From assembly GCA_037074765.1 (NCBI GenBank), contig JBAMDO010000081.1, positions 124,001 to 188,000 of the forward strand: DNA of 64,000 nucleotides. Reading direction: 5' to 3'. Source of the stretch: Mansonella perstans. Lineage: Eukaryota > Nematoda > Chromadorea > Rhabditida > Onchocercidae. Each line of letters opens with the position of its first letter. Position 1 is the stretch's first letter. Below the pieces are notes generated by a model that made no database searches, had not been told where the DNA came from, and worked only from the letters and a program-made list of their open reading frames with translations. Shown here in pieces: positions 37,764 through 50,196 of this stretch. A program made the position numbers and the translations under genes.

Positions 37764-40139
37764 TTATTTATAAATATTTACATATATATGCACAAATACG
37801 CACTTATATCCAATATGCGTTAGGAAAACCTGTCAGTTGAAAAGTTGACAATATGGAGAGTATCTACCTTCCATTTCAACTTTATTATAATATTCATCAT
37901 TCCAATCATACCATAAAATGCTTGCACTGATCTGAAGGATTATTTGGCTATATAATCTTAACAACAATAAATAGGCTATAGAAATTATGGCTAATCAATA
38001 AATATCTATTTTAGGCCATATACATTATTGAATTGTAGATAATTAATGTTTTATTGAAATATCAAATATGAATATTCAAATTTACGAGTAGCAAGCGAAA
38101 GAAAACAAATAAAAGTGGTAAGAAAACAAAAAAGAATTTATTGGTTAAGGAAGGATGGTTGTTTTGAAAATTATCGCTTTGATATCAATAAATTATCCAG
38201 TCTTTGCCATATTAAATCAATCGGTATTAATTATTGTTATAATTACAGTTGTAATTGTAATTGTTATTATTGTTATTACTAGCTACTATAATTAATATCA
38301 TTAAGAATTATCGTTTTTCATATTTTTTTAATATTTGATTCTTTTCTTTTTTTTCTTTATTTTGCAACCTAAGAAAATTTAGTATTTAATTTAAACTGAA
38401 ATAAATATGACAAATGGAAGATTAATTACGGTACATTACTATCAGAATATAACAAATTCTTGTCACGTGACAAAAATTCCCAAGATATGAGGGGAGTATT
38501 GAGAATACTGATGGGAAAGTAACCAAAGAATGCATTGAATTTGATTAATGGGAGTTTTGAATTTATATTTAAATGAAGTAAGATTAAAACTGAATTTGCA
38601 CTCAAAGAGGATTAGATCTGAATTTATTGTCATTAACCAAATTGAGATTGTTATCTATCACCTATATCAGAGTAAGTCTTAAATCTATCATTCGGAGAAA
38701 GATCAAACATGGACATTTTTTTGTGTTTGATAAGTCAATATGAGATATCGATAGTTGTCTTGCTTTAATTTTTTTCTCATACTCTCAAGTTTTCTTAGAA
38801 ATCTTGCTTAAGAATATAAATTTAACAATTGGATTTCTTGAAAACAATCGGATTTCTTTTTCTTGACAGTATAAATTCGACAATTGCGCTGAGATATGTC
38901 GAAGCGTAATTGTCATTTTGTTTTAAAGCATACCAACAACAGCTAATATACTTTGTTAAGATCATATAATTCAATTAACTGGTAGCCTAATAAGTTATTT
39001 TAATCTCATTGAATAATTTAAAGGTAATAGTTTGAAGTTGCAAAAGTTTTTCGAAGTGTGCATAACCATATCCAGCGGCAAATTTATACATAACATGTCA
39101 GGCATGAAGCTACTATTATTATGAAATGGTGTAAATTGTAGTCTGAAATCTTGCTATCTTGATGGTTCTGGCTTATTTATGCATGAAAATCGGAGAAAGA
39201 AATTCCGGCTAATAGATATCGTTTTTCCGAGTAAAGAGAGGCGTTAAGATCCTAGTCAGCTTAACCAAAAACTTGTTGGGATTTTGTAAGGAGAAAAACT
39301 AAATGAATAATTTATCGGTAATCAATCTAAAAATAGAATTGACATAAGAATAAGCTGGAAAACATTACAGCATGGTAGCAATATGTATAATTCATGCAAA
39401 ATGAAAACATAAAACAAGAATTCTAGGAAATCCTTGAAGTAAATAAATTCCAGAAATGGTTCGACATCTGTAAACATGAAGAAAAATAGTAGCGAATGAT
39501 CAGTGATATTGAATAGGAATGGTCGTTTAGATATATATATTTATTTATTAAGTGAAATTAAAATTACAACACTTCTTGTAAACAATCGTAGGAAAAGAAG
39601 GAAGAAATGATAGAAGTTTGAAGAACGGTTTACAGGAAACAAGCAGTAATTTGGATGCAAATTTAAATTATTCAAAAAATGAGATAACATCAATGAAACC
39701 AAATGGTCTTCCCCAAAAATTAAAACCGAACCGGTACTCCATTAAATGAAGCAATTAATTAATTCGATTTAAAAATATTTAAATATCAAATTAACTAATC
39801 AATTACAATTATCAATGAAGAATTAATATGCGCAAGACATTCTGGAGCGTTTTAATTCAACTAATAAAATTATTTGAAATGTATTAATTTATAATATTTA
39901 TATTTTCCAATGTGATGCTTATTTTATTTCCAAAATAATATCACTGCTTTTTTCTTTTTAACAAACATCTTAGTGCTTTCAAAAATTTCTTCACTGATTA
40001 ATTTTGCTGTAATTTTTAGAATGTTTTGCTCTCTTTTTGAAGAATACTTTCATTACAGTAAACGAGTAAATATGCGTTAGATTAAAAGATATTAGAAGCA
40101 TTTCACATACAATTATGAATGAAAAAATGCTTTCCTTAG

Positions 40140-41963
40140 ATTTCATGATGAGATTTCAAATGAAACCAATAGCTCCAAATTTGGAACACCAATGGTTGAT
40201 GATTTTATGATACCGATCAATAACAACAATCAAAGATTGATTATAGAATACTTGTCCATTCAAGAAGAGTAATATTTCATTTCCTTTATTGTGCTAAGGA
40301 AAATTATTTTAATTTGAAATTTTTCAACCTAAAAATCGTTACATTGTAGTACAATAAGTTAGTACATGTAACAAATGTAATAAGCGTAAATTACTAATTG
40401 ATGCATTAAGCATAATGAGGCAAAAAAAGCGTCTCAAGCATAATAAAAGCTCCAAATATCTTGTCAAATTATTTGATATTCCAACATTTTGGTGTTTTAT
40501 GAGTAGATTAAAAAAGTTATATATATTGTAGATTCAATTTCAAACATAAGACAAAGTAATAAGGTAGTTGGATTAATGCTAAATAATTGTTTTAAAGTTT
40601 TAACTTCTGTTTTAAAATATTTGAAAATAAAAACTGGCAAATTTACAAAAAATTACAAAATGATTGGTCTCAAATTTGTGTGCGCATCATAAATGGGTCA
40701 AAATCGTTTAAGATACAGATAATTTGCGACAGGAAAAATATGTTTTGCTTTTGAACACGTTCAAAAATTTCACTAAAATAATATTAATTAATTGAAGTTG
40801 AAATTTAATAGCACTAAAAGAGTTTTAAACTCCAAATAAATATTTAAAATTTTACAAAAATTAAAGTTTTACAAGGACAATATGTTGAACAATTTATATT
40901 AATTTGAACAATGTAAAAAAGACGATATTAGTGAAAATATAAAAAGTAAAAAATTTTTGATGGTGTTTGATAACAAAGCAACTTTAATTATTTTTAAAAA
41001 TACTTTCAATTTTTTCTTTTTTCTCCCTCTCTCTCTTCTCAATCGCATGTTTCTTTTTAAAAGGCAAATTTTATTTATATGTAAATTTCTGATCCCAATC
41101 TTGGGAAGAAAAAAAACCATTCTTTCCATCTTTTTCATCTTCAGTGGTTATTTAAAATTGGAATTCAAATTTTTGAAAAATCAGCTTTTTTTAGAAGAAC
41201 TGAGATATTCAAAATTTATCTTGAAAAAGAAGAAATCGGTTAAAAATTCGAAATGAAACTACATTGTGTTACTTTTTGTTTCTCGGAAAAATTTTGAGAA
41301 TTTTTGTAAAGATATTATGCAGCGATTTAAAAAAAAAATTTGCTCAGTTGTTTAGTTTCAGTTAAAGCTTCCTATCTTAAAGAACTACTTCAGAAGTTTT
41401 ATGAAGAAATTGGCTTTGCCAAAAATTTTTTTTGATTAATCTCAATTTTCAATTTATAAAAATGTTCATTCCGTAATTTTTTTTTCTAATCATCATATTT
41501 CAGTACAACGTTATCAACGTCGGATCAAATTTTTGACGATGAAAGTAATTCGCAGCCGATTGGTAATGTAACTATTGGTTTATTAGTTGGAATCAGTATC
41601 ATTGTTTTCTTAATTGTTATAATTAATTGTTTTACATTTCGCATCTACCTGAAAGGCAACAGAGGTATGACCTTTGATTTTGTCTACTCTTTTTTAACGA
41701 ATTTTTTAGCACTATTTTAGAGATTTGCGAAAAGTAAGAAGAAATGTTTACCCCTTTCTTTTACAAGATAATTTATGAATTGGTGAAATTATAAATAAAA
41801 AGAGAAGTGATATTTCAAAAAAAAAAAAAAAATGATTCATTTCATAGATGATGATCAAGCATTCCAAAGTGATATTACTGAATCAACCAGTATTACAACA
41901 ATTCGAGATCATGGCGGTTGTTCGCCTCATTCTGCTATTCAACTTTATAATGACGACGTTTGA
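40140..41963 (+). CDS. C-terminal exons of an unidentified single-pass membrane protein (5' part not found)
   Basis: Three in-phase exons: 40140-40268 (acceptor CTTTCCTTAG, donor GAAGA|GTAATA), 41504-41664 and 41848-41963 (TGA). They encode an Asn-rich, probably extracellular stretch with N-glycosylation sequons (NET, NSS, NVT). A strong transmembrane helix follows (IGLLVGISIIVFLIVIINCF) and then a short basic/acidic cytoplasmic tail containing DITESTSITTIRDHGG and ending YNDDV. A signal-anchored or type I topology is inferred. I do not recognise the family and saw no Met exon upstream on the plus strand back to 35.5 kb, so this is only the 3' end of a gene with larger or weak upstream exons. 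An AATAAA follows 41 bp after the stop. Confidence 0.7.
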
Positions 41964-42516
41964 AACAGAAACTGTTCAACTATTCTGGATTTGTGCTATT
42001 GTAAATAAATGTGAACAATATATAAAATATAACTCAACAAAGTTTTTCTTTCATCCTGAATTTCCTTTGCTTTAGCATCCTTTATCACTAATAATTTTTA
42101 TCAGTTCATATACTATTGTCTTTGTCACATAATCATAATTTCCTCTGTTGAGACAAGTCCTCATGCTATTATAGATTCCACTTATTGTAATTGAGCAATT
42201 CAATGATAAGTTAATCCGCATTAAAAAAGATTTTTTCATTGTTTAGAAACTAAATTTTCATATAATTACACAGTTACTGTTATAATTGTTTTCATTGCAT
42301 ATATTTTTTTGCTCGTTCTTTTACAAAAATAGTTGTCCAAATGAGCAAAAAATTCAAAATTGTCATTGAAATATCAAAATGATGTAAATAAAAGTCGTTT
42401 TTGCTTTCAAATGCATAAATAATGTTGTTTAAAAATGATTTATATCAGAAATTTTATGAAAAACTATTAAATTTAAATATTTAATTTTTCCAAAAAATTT
42501 TTTCGACGTTGGAATT
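41964..42516. other. Intergenic between convergent genes
   Basis: Contains 3' UTR sequence of the plus-strand membrane-protein gene and of the minus-strand ACBP gene. Nothing else seen. Confidence 0.5.
42004..42009 (+). terminator. Probable polyadenylation signal AATAAA
   Basis: Canonical AATAAA 41 bp after the TGA at 41961-41963 of the plus-strand membrane-protein gene; spacing fits a short nematode 3' UTR. Confidence 0.55.
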
Positions 42517-43972
42517 TCATTCATCCCACATTCCATCTTCAATTTCTTTTTGCCGCTTCAATGCATCTCGTTCTCTGCAAAGCAAAAAATTACTAATGAT
42601 TGCGAAACTCAGTATATATTTTTTATTAATTACTAATTTATCAGCTAGCACTTTAAAAACTGAATTGACTTCAGTAAGAAACTTTTTTGCTTTAATTTTT
42701 CAACATTTAATTTCTTCTACTATTTTAATAAATTAATAATTAACAATAACTTAAATACACTGAATTTCTCTTTCTGCATCAATTCTTTTGTTATATTATA
42801 TTTTGATATTTGCTTTTTTTGCGAATCAATAATCAATGATAAATCTACTAGCAATTAATTAATTTTTCGTCTCAATATTTTTTAGTGCTGCACCTTCTTT
42901 CACGTTTCGCTTGTTCCATAAATTTCCAAAATTTCTCCTTTTCTTCTTCCGGTATCCACGCATTTTTATCGGGAACTCGTGGATCCAATTCATCTTTCCA
43001 ATCCTCTACAAGTTCATCCAATCCTTTTTCCAGTTCATTCATTCTTTCCACATACAAACACATTGCGTTTTCTTTTGATAAACATAAAAAAATACATAAC
43101 AAAAGGTTTGATTGACAATTTTTTTAAATAAAAAAAAGTTGTCGGGAAAACATAAGATAAAAAATTGTTACAAATTGTTTCAGAAATGTTACAAATAAAA
43201 GTTTGGAAAATTCCGAAATTCCATTTAAAATTGTTGAGTAAAAATATAACGTAATTAAAATACAAGAACAACTTCACATATATCAGTTATGCTAGCTGAC
43301 CTTTGCACTTATTCCATGCATGCCATTTACGATTTCCCTTAATCCACGACCACATGTATGACATTTCATTTGGATCACGATAATTCATTTCTATCATGAT
43401 ATAAACAATATTATTTCATGCCAAATTGTTATTATTTCCAAAAAATGAAATTTGAGATCTGATTGAAATTTTCAAGTGATTTTTTCAATGGCAACAGTTT
43501 AAACTATTGTCATGAACTTTTTGTCCTTAAACTTTAAACTATTTCGTCAAGAAATAAATACATGGCAAATTTTAGCGAAGTGTTCTGATCTGGAATAATA
43601 TAATTGGAAATTGTCCATAGATTAAATTTATGGAATTTTTTTCATACATTTATGAAAGTAAGAATAAAGTGAAAAAAAAATGTAATAAAATCCTTTTTTA
43701 ATTCCTGAAATGCATAGTACATCGTACTGAAAAAAATGCATAGTACAAAACTGTTCCAATTCAATTTAATCAAATATTAGTTGGATGGAATAGACTAGTA
43801 TCACCGCACTTGGAACGTTAATATCACCGATGATAGCTTGTTGATATAATCCAAACAATTCATATGTATGTTCGTCGAATTTAACCAGCAATTCATATTC
43901 ATTTTTTAATTTTTGTCTTTGATCAAATCGTGCTCGCATCTCTTTGTACTTCGTGACAGCGTTGTAAAATTC
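42517..43972 (-). CDS. Acyl-CoA-binding-domain (ACBP) protein, 5' end not located
   Basis: Binds acyl-CoA esters in the family. Visible exons: 43810-43972, 43301-43390, 42894-43071 and 42517-42574 (TGA); 162 codons in phase. The ACBP fold is recognisable from EFYNAVTKYKEM, ELFGLYQQAIIGDINVP, YMWSWIKGNRKWHAWNKCKG and ENAMCLYVERMNELEKGL. Compared with bovine ACBP, the positions of Tyr28 and Lys32 read Phe and Gln, while Lys54 and Tyr73 are kept. A charged tail follows (WKDELDPRVPDKNAWIPEEE, then a Lys/Glu/Arg-rich helix ending MWDE). The exon starting EFYNAV has a normal acceptor in phase 0, so at least one upstream exon with the start codon exists; it was not found between 44.0 and 45.6 kb. 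Confidence 0.82.
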
Positions 43973-45618
43973 CTGAACGAAATGATATCCATGGAGAAAT
44001 GCAGAAGTTACTATTGTAGTCCTTATTATTAATTACTGTTCTTTATTATCAATGATTTATGCTCGGCATCAAGTGACAAATCTGTCCTATCAATATTTTG
44101 AATAGTTTATTAAAGACTTAATCATATTAATGAATACTTGTGCTAGAAGATTTATGATTTCAGCAAAAATTGAATAAACTTCGAAAAAAAAACATCCTTT
44201 CTACATGTAATTATCCCCATTATTTATCTAACAGTTATCCGAATTATCACCTTAAGCAGTGCATGCTGATAAAAATTATAACAATTTTTGATCAAACATT
44301 TGGGGATTTTAGCTGTTTGCAAAGTTGAAATGAAATTCTAAAACTTACGTTTTTGAAAGCAGTCTGGCATTGTCACAACTATTTAATTATTTTAAATTCA
44401 TAATTTTGAAATTTTGAAGTTATAGTTTGGTTATGCAAAGTTTGCTTATCGCTATTTGCTAAAAATATATTGTAGTAAAGCTATGAAATAGCATTGAAAT
44501 AAATGCAACAAACCTCTTTCATAGCGCATTTGACTATTAATATGAAGGAAAGGGAGAAATGTAACCATTCAGGCCCTTCAATAATTAGCTCAATTTTATG
44601 AAAGGCCAAACAAAATAAGCGTATTAAAGTAGAATAAATGAGATGGTTGAATTTCTGCGAAATAATTGCTAGAATCAATCATATCACAACCCATCCATTG
44701 ATGACGAAAATTTTTCCCCTTCAACTTTCAATTTTATCTCGATGATGCAGGCTTTTTCTAGTCTAGAAAATAAAAGCAAAAAAAAAGACTTGCTGAACAA
44801 TTTGCATGCAGCAGTACTACATTTTACCGAGGATTCTAACATGAAGAGATGCTTTTATTTTTTTTTTAAAAAATATTTTTTTTTTCGAAAGTTTCTGAAT
44901 TTTTTGTTTTGTGTCTGCGAAAATAAAAAATATTATGGAATTACTTATTTTCGATTTCATAAAACATACGCAACATTGCCAATACATTAAAATAAATAAA
45001 AATCAATCAAACTTATTAATCAAATTACTACACAATTTCGAGAACTTTTCCATTTAATATTCCAAGACTGAAGATTTCTTATCATTATTACCTGTCACTG
45101 ATACCAACCTAACAAGCATCAAGATTAATCTAAATGATTAAATGATCAATAATATCAAAATATTGTATGAGTAATCCAAAAGTCTGGTGACGAGGAAAAT
45201 TCAGAAACCAACAAAAAACGCGGTTTATTTTGAAACTCCGCTTAAATTCAAAATTACAGAAACAAAAATGTTTTAAAATCCATAAAACAAACACCCAAAA
45301 TAAGTCATTGCTCGATTTTTATCACTTAAAAAAGGCGAACATAGAGAACTTTTACAGTTTTGCAGATCAATCTCTTTGTGATAATATTGCAGGTCTTTAG
45401 TAGAAAAGATTTACCCATGGTGCAGATTGAATTGCTTCTACTAGATAAACTTGAAAGTAATTAAACCGTGTTTTTTAATTCGACGATTTTCCGATCTATC
45501 AATTTGTTTCAAATGTTCAAAGGTCTTGAAAAAATAAACAGCGAGGGTAACAAAGGAAAAAATAGGGTTTGAAATAGCATGATTCCGGGATTGATATCAC
45601 CTTTTCCAAAAAAAACGT
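43973..45618. other. Interval between the ACBP gene and ARPC3
   Basis: Must contain the missing 5' exon(s) and promoter of the ACBP gene and the ARPC3 3' UTR. A short Met-containing segment with a good donor at about 44346-44370 on the minus strand is in the wrong phase to join the ACBP exon. No other feature supported. Confidence 0.4.
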
Positions 45619-47656
45619 TTACAAAACAGTACCGGGACTGACCAAACCCTTATCCATAAAACGTCGTCGAGCAAAACACATCCACCACTGCAACAAGGCT
45701 TATTTATTAATAATAGTTCTTCATGAGAAAATCTTTAGATGCTCTCAAACTATTCGGCTCCCACTACACCGTGCTTTTAGCGACCATGAAATCTTCAAAC
45801 ATGGGAGTCATTTTCGAAAAATCACCTAATTAATTTTTATAGATTCATCTAATCTGAATATGTACGGAACTAAAAGTCAATGCATCAATGAAATTCTATT
45901 AGCTATTTCTGCTTTCTGCAAAATTTATGGGACTTGACAGAAAACAACTCACTTTGTTTGGTTTTTCATTATTCGCCTCAAAAACGTGTTCTAACAAACG
46001 TGCTCCTAATTCCTGTCTCAGCTGCAGAAGATATGAGCGCATAACATCTGACAGATCAGATTAATTAGCAAATCAAAAAAAGAGTGAAAAAAATGAAGTA
46101 TGACTAAGAATATGAGAGTTTTTTGAAATCTATTGCTTCAAGTACCACCGTCTCAGCAAACCACTGGTACGTTCAAACAAAAACCAAGACAGCCAGCATT
46201 ATTAAAATAAGCAATAAATATTCGGTTCCTACTAAAATACAATTTAGGCGGACATGCCGATCTACTTGAATACTCACCGAACGCTAGCAAAAACGATCTA
46301 TTCAGAAATGCGTAATCGAATTTTAGAATTGATTGATGCAGACTCACCTTCTTCATTTCGGTTTGCTGGAGCTTTATACATACTGTTCAGTGGAAAAGCT
46401 GCTTCGCCAGGTATTGGAAGATGATGACTCAATGCCAATACCGATAAATCTTTTATTGCTTGCGATCTATTTGAGCTCTGAAAAGTATATATTTAGAATC
46501 TGTTGCACGAAATACGTAATAACAGAAAGAAAAGTTATTGGAGTTGGAGCACTTAAAATTTCTCATTTAGTTCAAAACAAAATAACTACATTAAGTCCCT
46601 CTTAACTAAGAAATGCTTATTTTGCCATTTTATTATATCATTACGTTAAAAACACTAGAAAATTTTTGTATCTGTAGTGTTCATTAATGAAGATACTATT
46701 AAAAATTGGAACTAATAAACTCTATGATGAATATAAACTATAAAGCCCAAAATATATGCTATAAGAGTATATGCTACAAAAACCCACACAATTCAAAATT
46801 ACGCGATATAACCACCATTAGAAGGAGCAGTAATATATAACTGATTATCAAAAATCTTTAAAAACTAATGTGGACAATAACTTGCTTGAAAATTTACCTT
46901 TTGTAGCTTCCTTAAACATTCCGAAATATACAATGTTAGATAGATGAGTGTACGGTCAGCAGGACCTTTAATTTCAAATTCACGGAAGAAAATATTCGGC
47001 TTGAAATAAGCAAGAGCTTCATCAATTATGTCCTCACCATTATCTGAAACAGTTCATTTAAATGACCTGCATACATTCTTTTAGGTTTCTCAATTCCCAC
47101 TTATTATTCAACACAATTTCCTCAAACACTAACATACATTATATTTTATATTATTGTAATGGAAGCAAGGTGACTATTAACCGTTTAAATCAGAATCAGA
47201 GATGAAAGAAAAAAATTTATTGAAATTACTGATAATTTCCTAAGCTTCAAAGTCATTAAATTACTAATCAGTGAGGCGTAAAATAAATTATTGATTAATT
47301 GAATAAAGTGATTTTACGCTTAACAAATGCAGTAAAACTGCACTTTTTTTTTTTTTTTTTTGAAGCAGAATATAAGCAAATTACTTTTGCAACTTACCAA
47401 TTCGTGGAGCTGGTCCTTTTACATTTGATCGTATTGGAAGAATTGCCATGTTCCCAACAACCATTGTAACATCAGTAAACTTCGAATGATATGCCTTAAA
47501 GATGACAGTACTTTTACAACGAATATTCGCTTTCTGATATAAAATTTAAAGCTCATTATCTAAGAGCAATACAAATTATGTAGATAAAGATCAGATCCGG
47601 TAAAAATTTAGCAAACTTAAATTACTAATTAAAAAAACTGGAAAACTTACCGGCAT
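45619..47656 (-). CDS. arpc3: Arp2/3 complex subunit 3 (ARPC3, p21-Arc)
   Basis: Structural subunit of the actin-nucleating Arp2/3 complex in the cytoplasm. Six exons: 47651-47656 (only ATG CCG, then GTAAGT), 47398-47494, 46898-47043, 46348-46477, 45953-46047 and 45619-45687 (TAA). Total 180 aa against 178 in human. Colinear conserved blocks are [104 protein letters not shown] and [19 protein letters not shown]. The six-base first coding exon is unusual but is supported by the family's MPAYHS start and the perfect donor. All introns are GT..AG. No trans-splice or operon context was seen. Confidence 0.95.
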
Positions 47657-48523
47657 TTCCTGCCGTTTTAATTATAGAGCCCACTGCAATATTCACGTCC
47701 TAGACTCAAATTTTCTAAAAATTTATTTCATTTATAAATATATCCACTTCGTCATAGTATATTTCATAATTAAATCACTAGTGCAAAGAATTCCCCAAAA
47801 TCCCTTTCAATTGGGGAAAAAAAAACAATCACCCAGTAAACACAAATTTCCCGAATTTTAGGATGTCTTTTTTAGTTAAATCATTTCAATTTCTTTAACC
47901 GTTGTTTTAATTCGTCCAGTTTATATATCAATTAAAACTATGTCCCATTTTTTTAACAACAAACATGAAAAAGGTAGACAGAAACTGCACTTATGAAGAA
48001 ACACGTTATATATTTCAGATTCCAAAGTGTAATATTTATTCGAAATTGAATCAGTGATTTACTGAGTAAAACAGAAGACAATGGCGCTGGAGTTACGTGA
48101 AAAAGCTTCATCTATATAAATGTTCGTTTTGTGTCACATATCAGTTCATGCATTTTTGAATCACATTCGAATGTAAAGACATTCATCAGAAACTTCTCGT
48201 TTATCCATATAAAAAAAAATCTCTTAAGCCCGTAAATAACCAAAAAATGTACAAAAGATACAAATAATGGAAGAAGATGTACGATGATGTTAGCACAAAA
48301 AATTTCCAAACTCTTATTTCCTTGAGAAGCTACATAAAAGTAAGGAATTAGAAAATAGTAGAGCTCAAAATGGCAGAATATTTGATTATCAATGACCAGA
48401 TAGTTCTTTGTTTTATAATTGGAATATTATTTTGATAGTTCATGTTTTACTACTGAAATCAGTAACAAACAGTGAAAATCATCAAATTTGAAAATCATCA
48501 AAGAATTAAAAATTTCCAATTTA
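47657..48523. other. Intergenic between ARPC3 and the PH-domain gene
   Basis: Both neighbours are on the minus strand. This holds the ARPC3 promoter/5' UTR and the PH gene 3' UTR. AATAAA on the minus strand at 48520-48525 overlaps the PH gene stop codon. Confidence 0.5.
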
Positions 48524-49442
48524 TTATTCAACTTTTTTTTCACTCTCACTTATTTGTTCCAAAAATGACTGCTTTGTGATCGTAATGTATTCCACTGAAG
48601 CAACTGTCAATGAAGAAATCCACTGTTCTAATGCCTTAAGATTGTCGGCTGCAAAAGTAAACTTCCTTCTAGTCCTGCAAATTGGAGAAGTTTTTTATTT
48701 TTGTTCAAACTTTGGTTGAATTGAAAAAAAAAAACTTTGATTGAGTTTGAAAACCCATAATAAATACACCAGAAATATTGGCTGTTATCAACGGTGAAAA
48801 GTGAAAAATCAGAGAAAGAGAAAGAATGAAAAAATGAAGTGTATTTTGATTTAAATACCTCTAAAATACTTAGAAGTAAATTCCAAGGCAATGATAAGTT
48901 TAATGTTCAAGAGCCACTGAACTACATAAATCAAATCTATGATAATTTTTGAAATTAGGGATAGTAACATACGTTTTTAAAATGACTTCAAATGAAAAAG
49001 ACCGCTTTGTTGCATTGTCATCACAAAGTTCCATATAACAATCCTCCAAGATCAAAATTATACACGGTGCTTCAATTCCGACATTTCCCGGCTCATTGAA
49101 TAAAAAGAGTAAATTAGCTTTTAATATACCATGCAAAGATCGCCAACGTCCATCCTATAATCATCCTTCCACAAATATGAACAACAATTGTTAAGTATAT
49201 GCTAAAATTCGTTATTTCATTTCAATCACTGAACATTTCCTTACTTAAACATTAATTTATGCATCAATATTACAACCATATAAGTAAATTAGATTTGTAA
49301 ATACATTATGAATTGCTGCAAATAAATTTGTTAAGCATTAATACTCTTCCTCATAGCAATATTTAAAAATTTTGCATTTTTTATAAATTACATGATTTCA
49401 ATTTTAATTTCAATTTCGAAGCTTCATTGAATAAAAGATAAA

Positions 49443-49495
<53 letters not shown>

Positions 49496-49733
49496 CTTTA
49501 AACGACTCCATTTTAAAATATTTGCCGTTTTATACTACAAAATAAAAAAGTATATGTCACATTTCTTTTTGGATTACATCTATATCAAAAAGGCATTCAA
49601 TTATTTCACCAGATATTATATCTTATTGTAATGACAAAAAATGAACCTGTAACAGGAAGAGAGCACCAGAAAGTTTGGCTTCATATGAATCATCCGTGCA
49701 TAATTGTGCCAAAGCTCGTCCATTCACGAGCAT
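48524..49733 (-). CDS. Short PH-domain protein, sesquipedalian/PHETA (FAM109)-like
   Basis: The PHETA/sesquipedalian family acts in endosome-to-Golgi and recycling traffic through a PH domain. Three exons in phase: 49647-49733 (ATG at 49731-49733), 48973-49154 and 48524-48674 (TAA). Total 139 aa, almost entirely PH domain. It aligns with PHETA1 from the N-terminus: MLVNGRALAQLCTDDSYEAK with [40 protein letters not shown] with the WFVLRGNMLFYFED strand; CIILILEDCYMEL with GVIILEGCTVEL; RRKFTFAADNLKALEQWISS with the terminal helix. PHETA1/2 are about 250 aa and carry a C-terminal F&H motif for OCRL; that part is absent here. Another small PH protein is possible, but the N-terminal match favours this family. 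Confidence 0.78.
49444..49494. repeat. (AC)25 microsatellite
   Basis: Uninterrupted ACAC run in the first intron of the PH-domain gene; likely length-polymorphic. Confidence 0.95.
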
Positions 49734-50116
49734 TCAGTTCTCCTGAAATTAATTAATTATACTAAAAAAAAAAATGAATAAAAGTAATAGGACTGATACA
49801 ATTCATAGCTTACACTTTTTACATTGATACAGTGAGTTTCATCGCAATCTAAACTAAATAAGAAAAATGATCCATTTAGATCAAAATCAAAGTAATTCAT
49901 CAGAACAATTTGTTACTCGTAATAATATCTCGGGACATTCCCTAGGAGCAAAATGGAAGAAATACCACTAAGTACCACTAAATATCCCATACACCCCGAA
50001 GCATTTAAACCCAGTAGTTTTTAGATGCCAGTATCTGAAGAAAAATTCTGTTGTGGGAATTCACCGAAATATTGCAACTTAATTACAGTAAAGGCGCTGG
50101 TCAAGCGAGATTATTT

Positions 50117-50196
50117 GGAAGACCGGGTTAAAGCGGGATCTTCAGTTGTAGACTGCGGAAGACCGGATTGGACCGGGATCTTCAGTTCAGGGGAAG
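50117..50196. repeat. Tandem duplication, 40-bp period, two copies
   Basis: GGAAGACCGG followed by GGGATCTTCAGTT occurs at 50117-50147 and again at 50157-50187. This GC-rich unit stands out from the AT-rich surroundings. Confidence 0.85.

Larger units (their letters stand above)
35513..40139. other. Long non-coding interval upstream of the leishmanolysin-like gene
   Basis: About 4.6 kb of AT-rich sequence. Features are TAA/TAG-rich runs (about 35520-35700), a diverged direct repeat (37426-37540) and an AC microsatellite (37714-37763). It probably contains the metalloprotease promoter and, on the plus strand, unrecognised upstream exons or introns of the membrane-protein gene at 40.1 kb. Confidence 0.4.

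Noticed and set aside
44346..44370. Short Met-containing segment (MPDCFQK) with a GTAAGT donor as first exon of the ACBP gene
   Set aside because: It ends in phase 1 whereas the EFYNAV exon starts in phase 0, so it cannot join directly.
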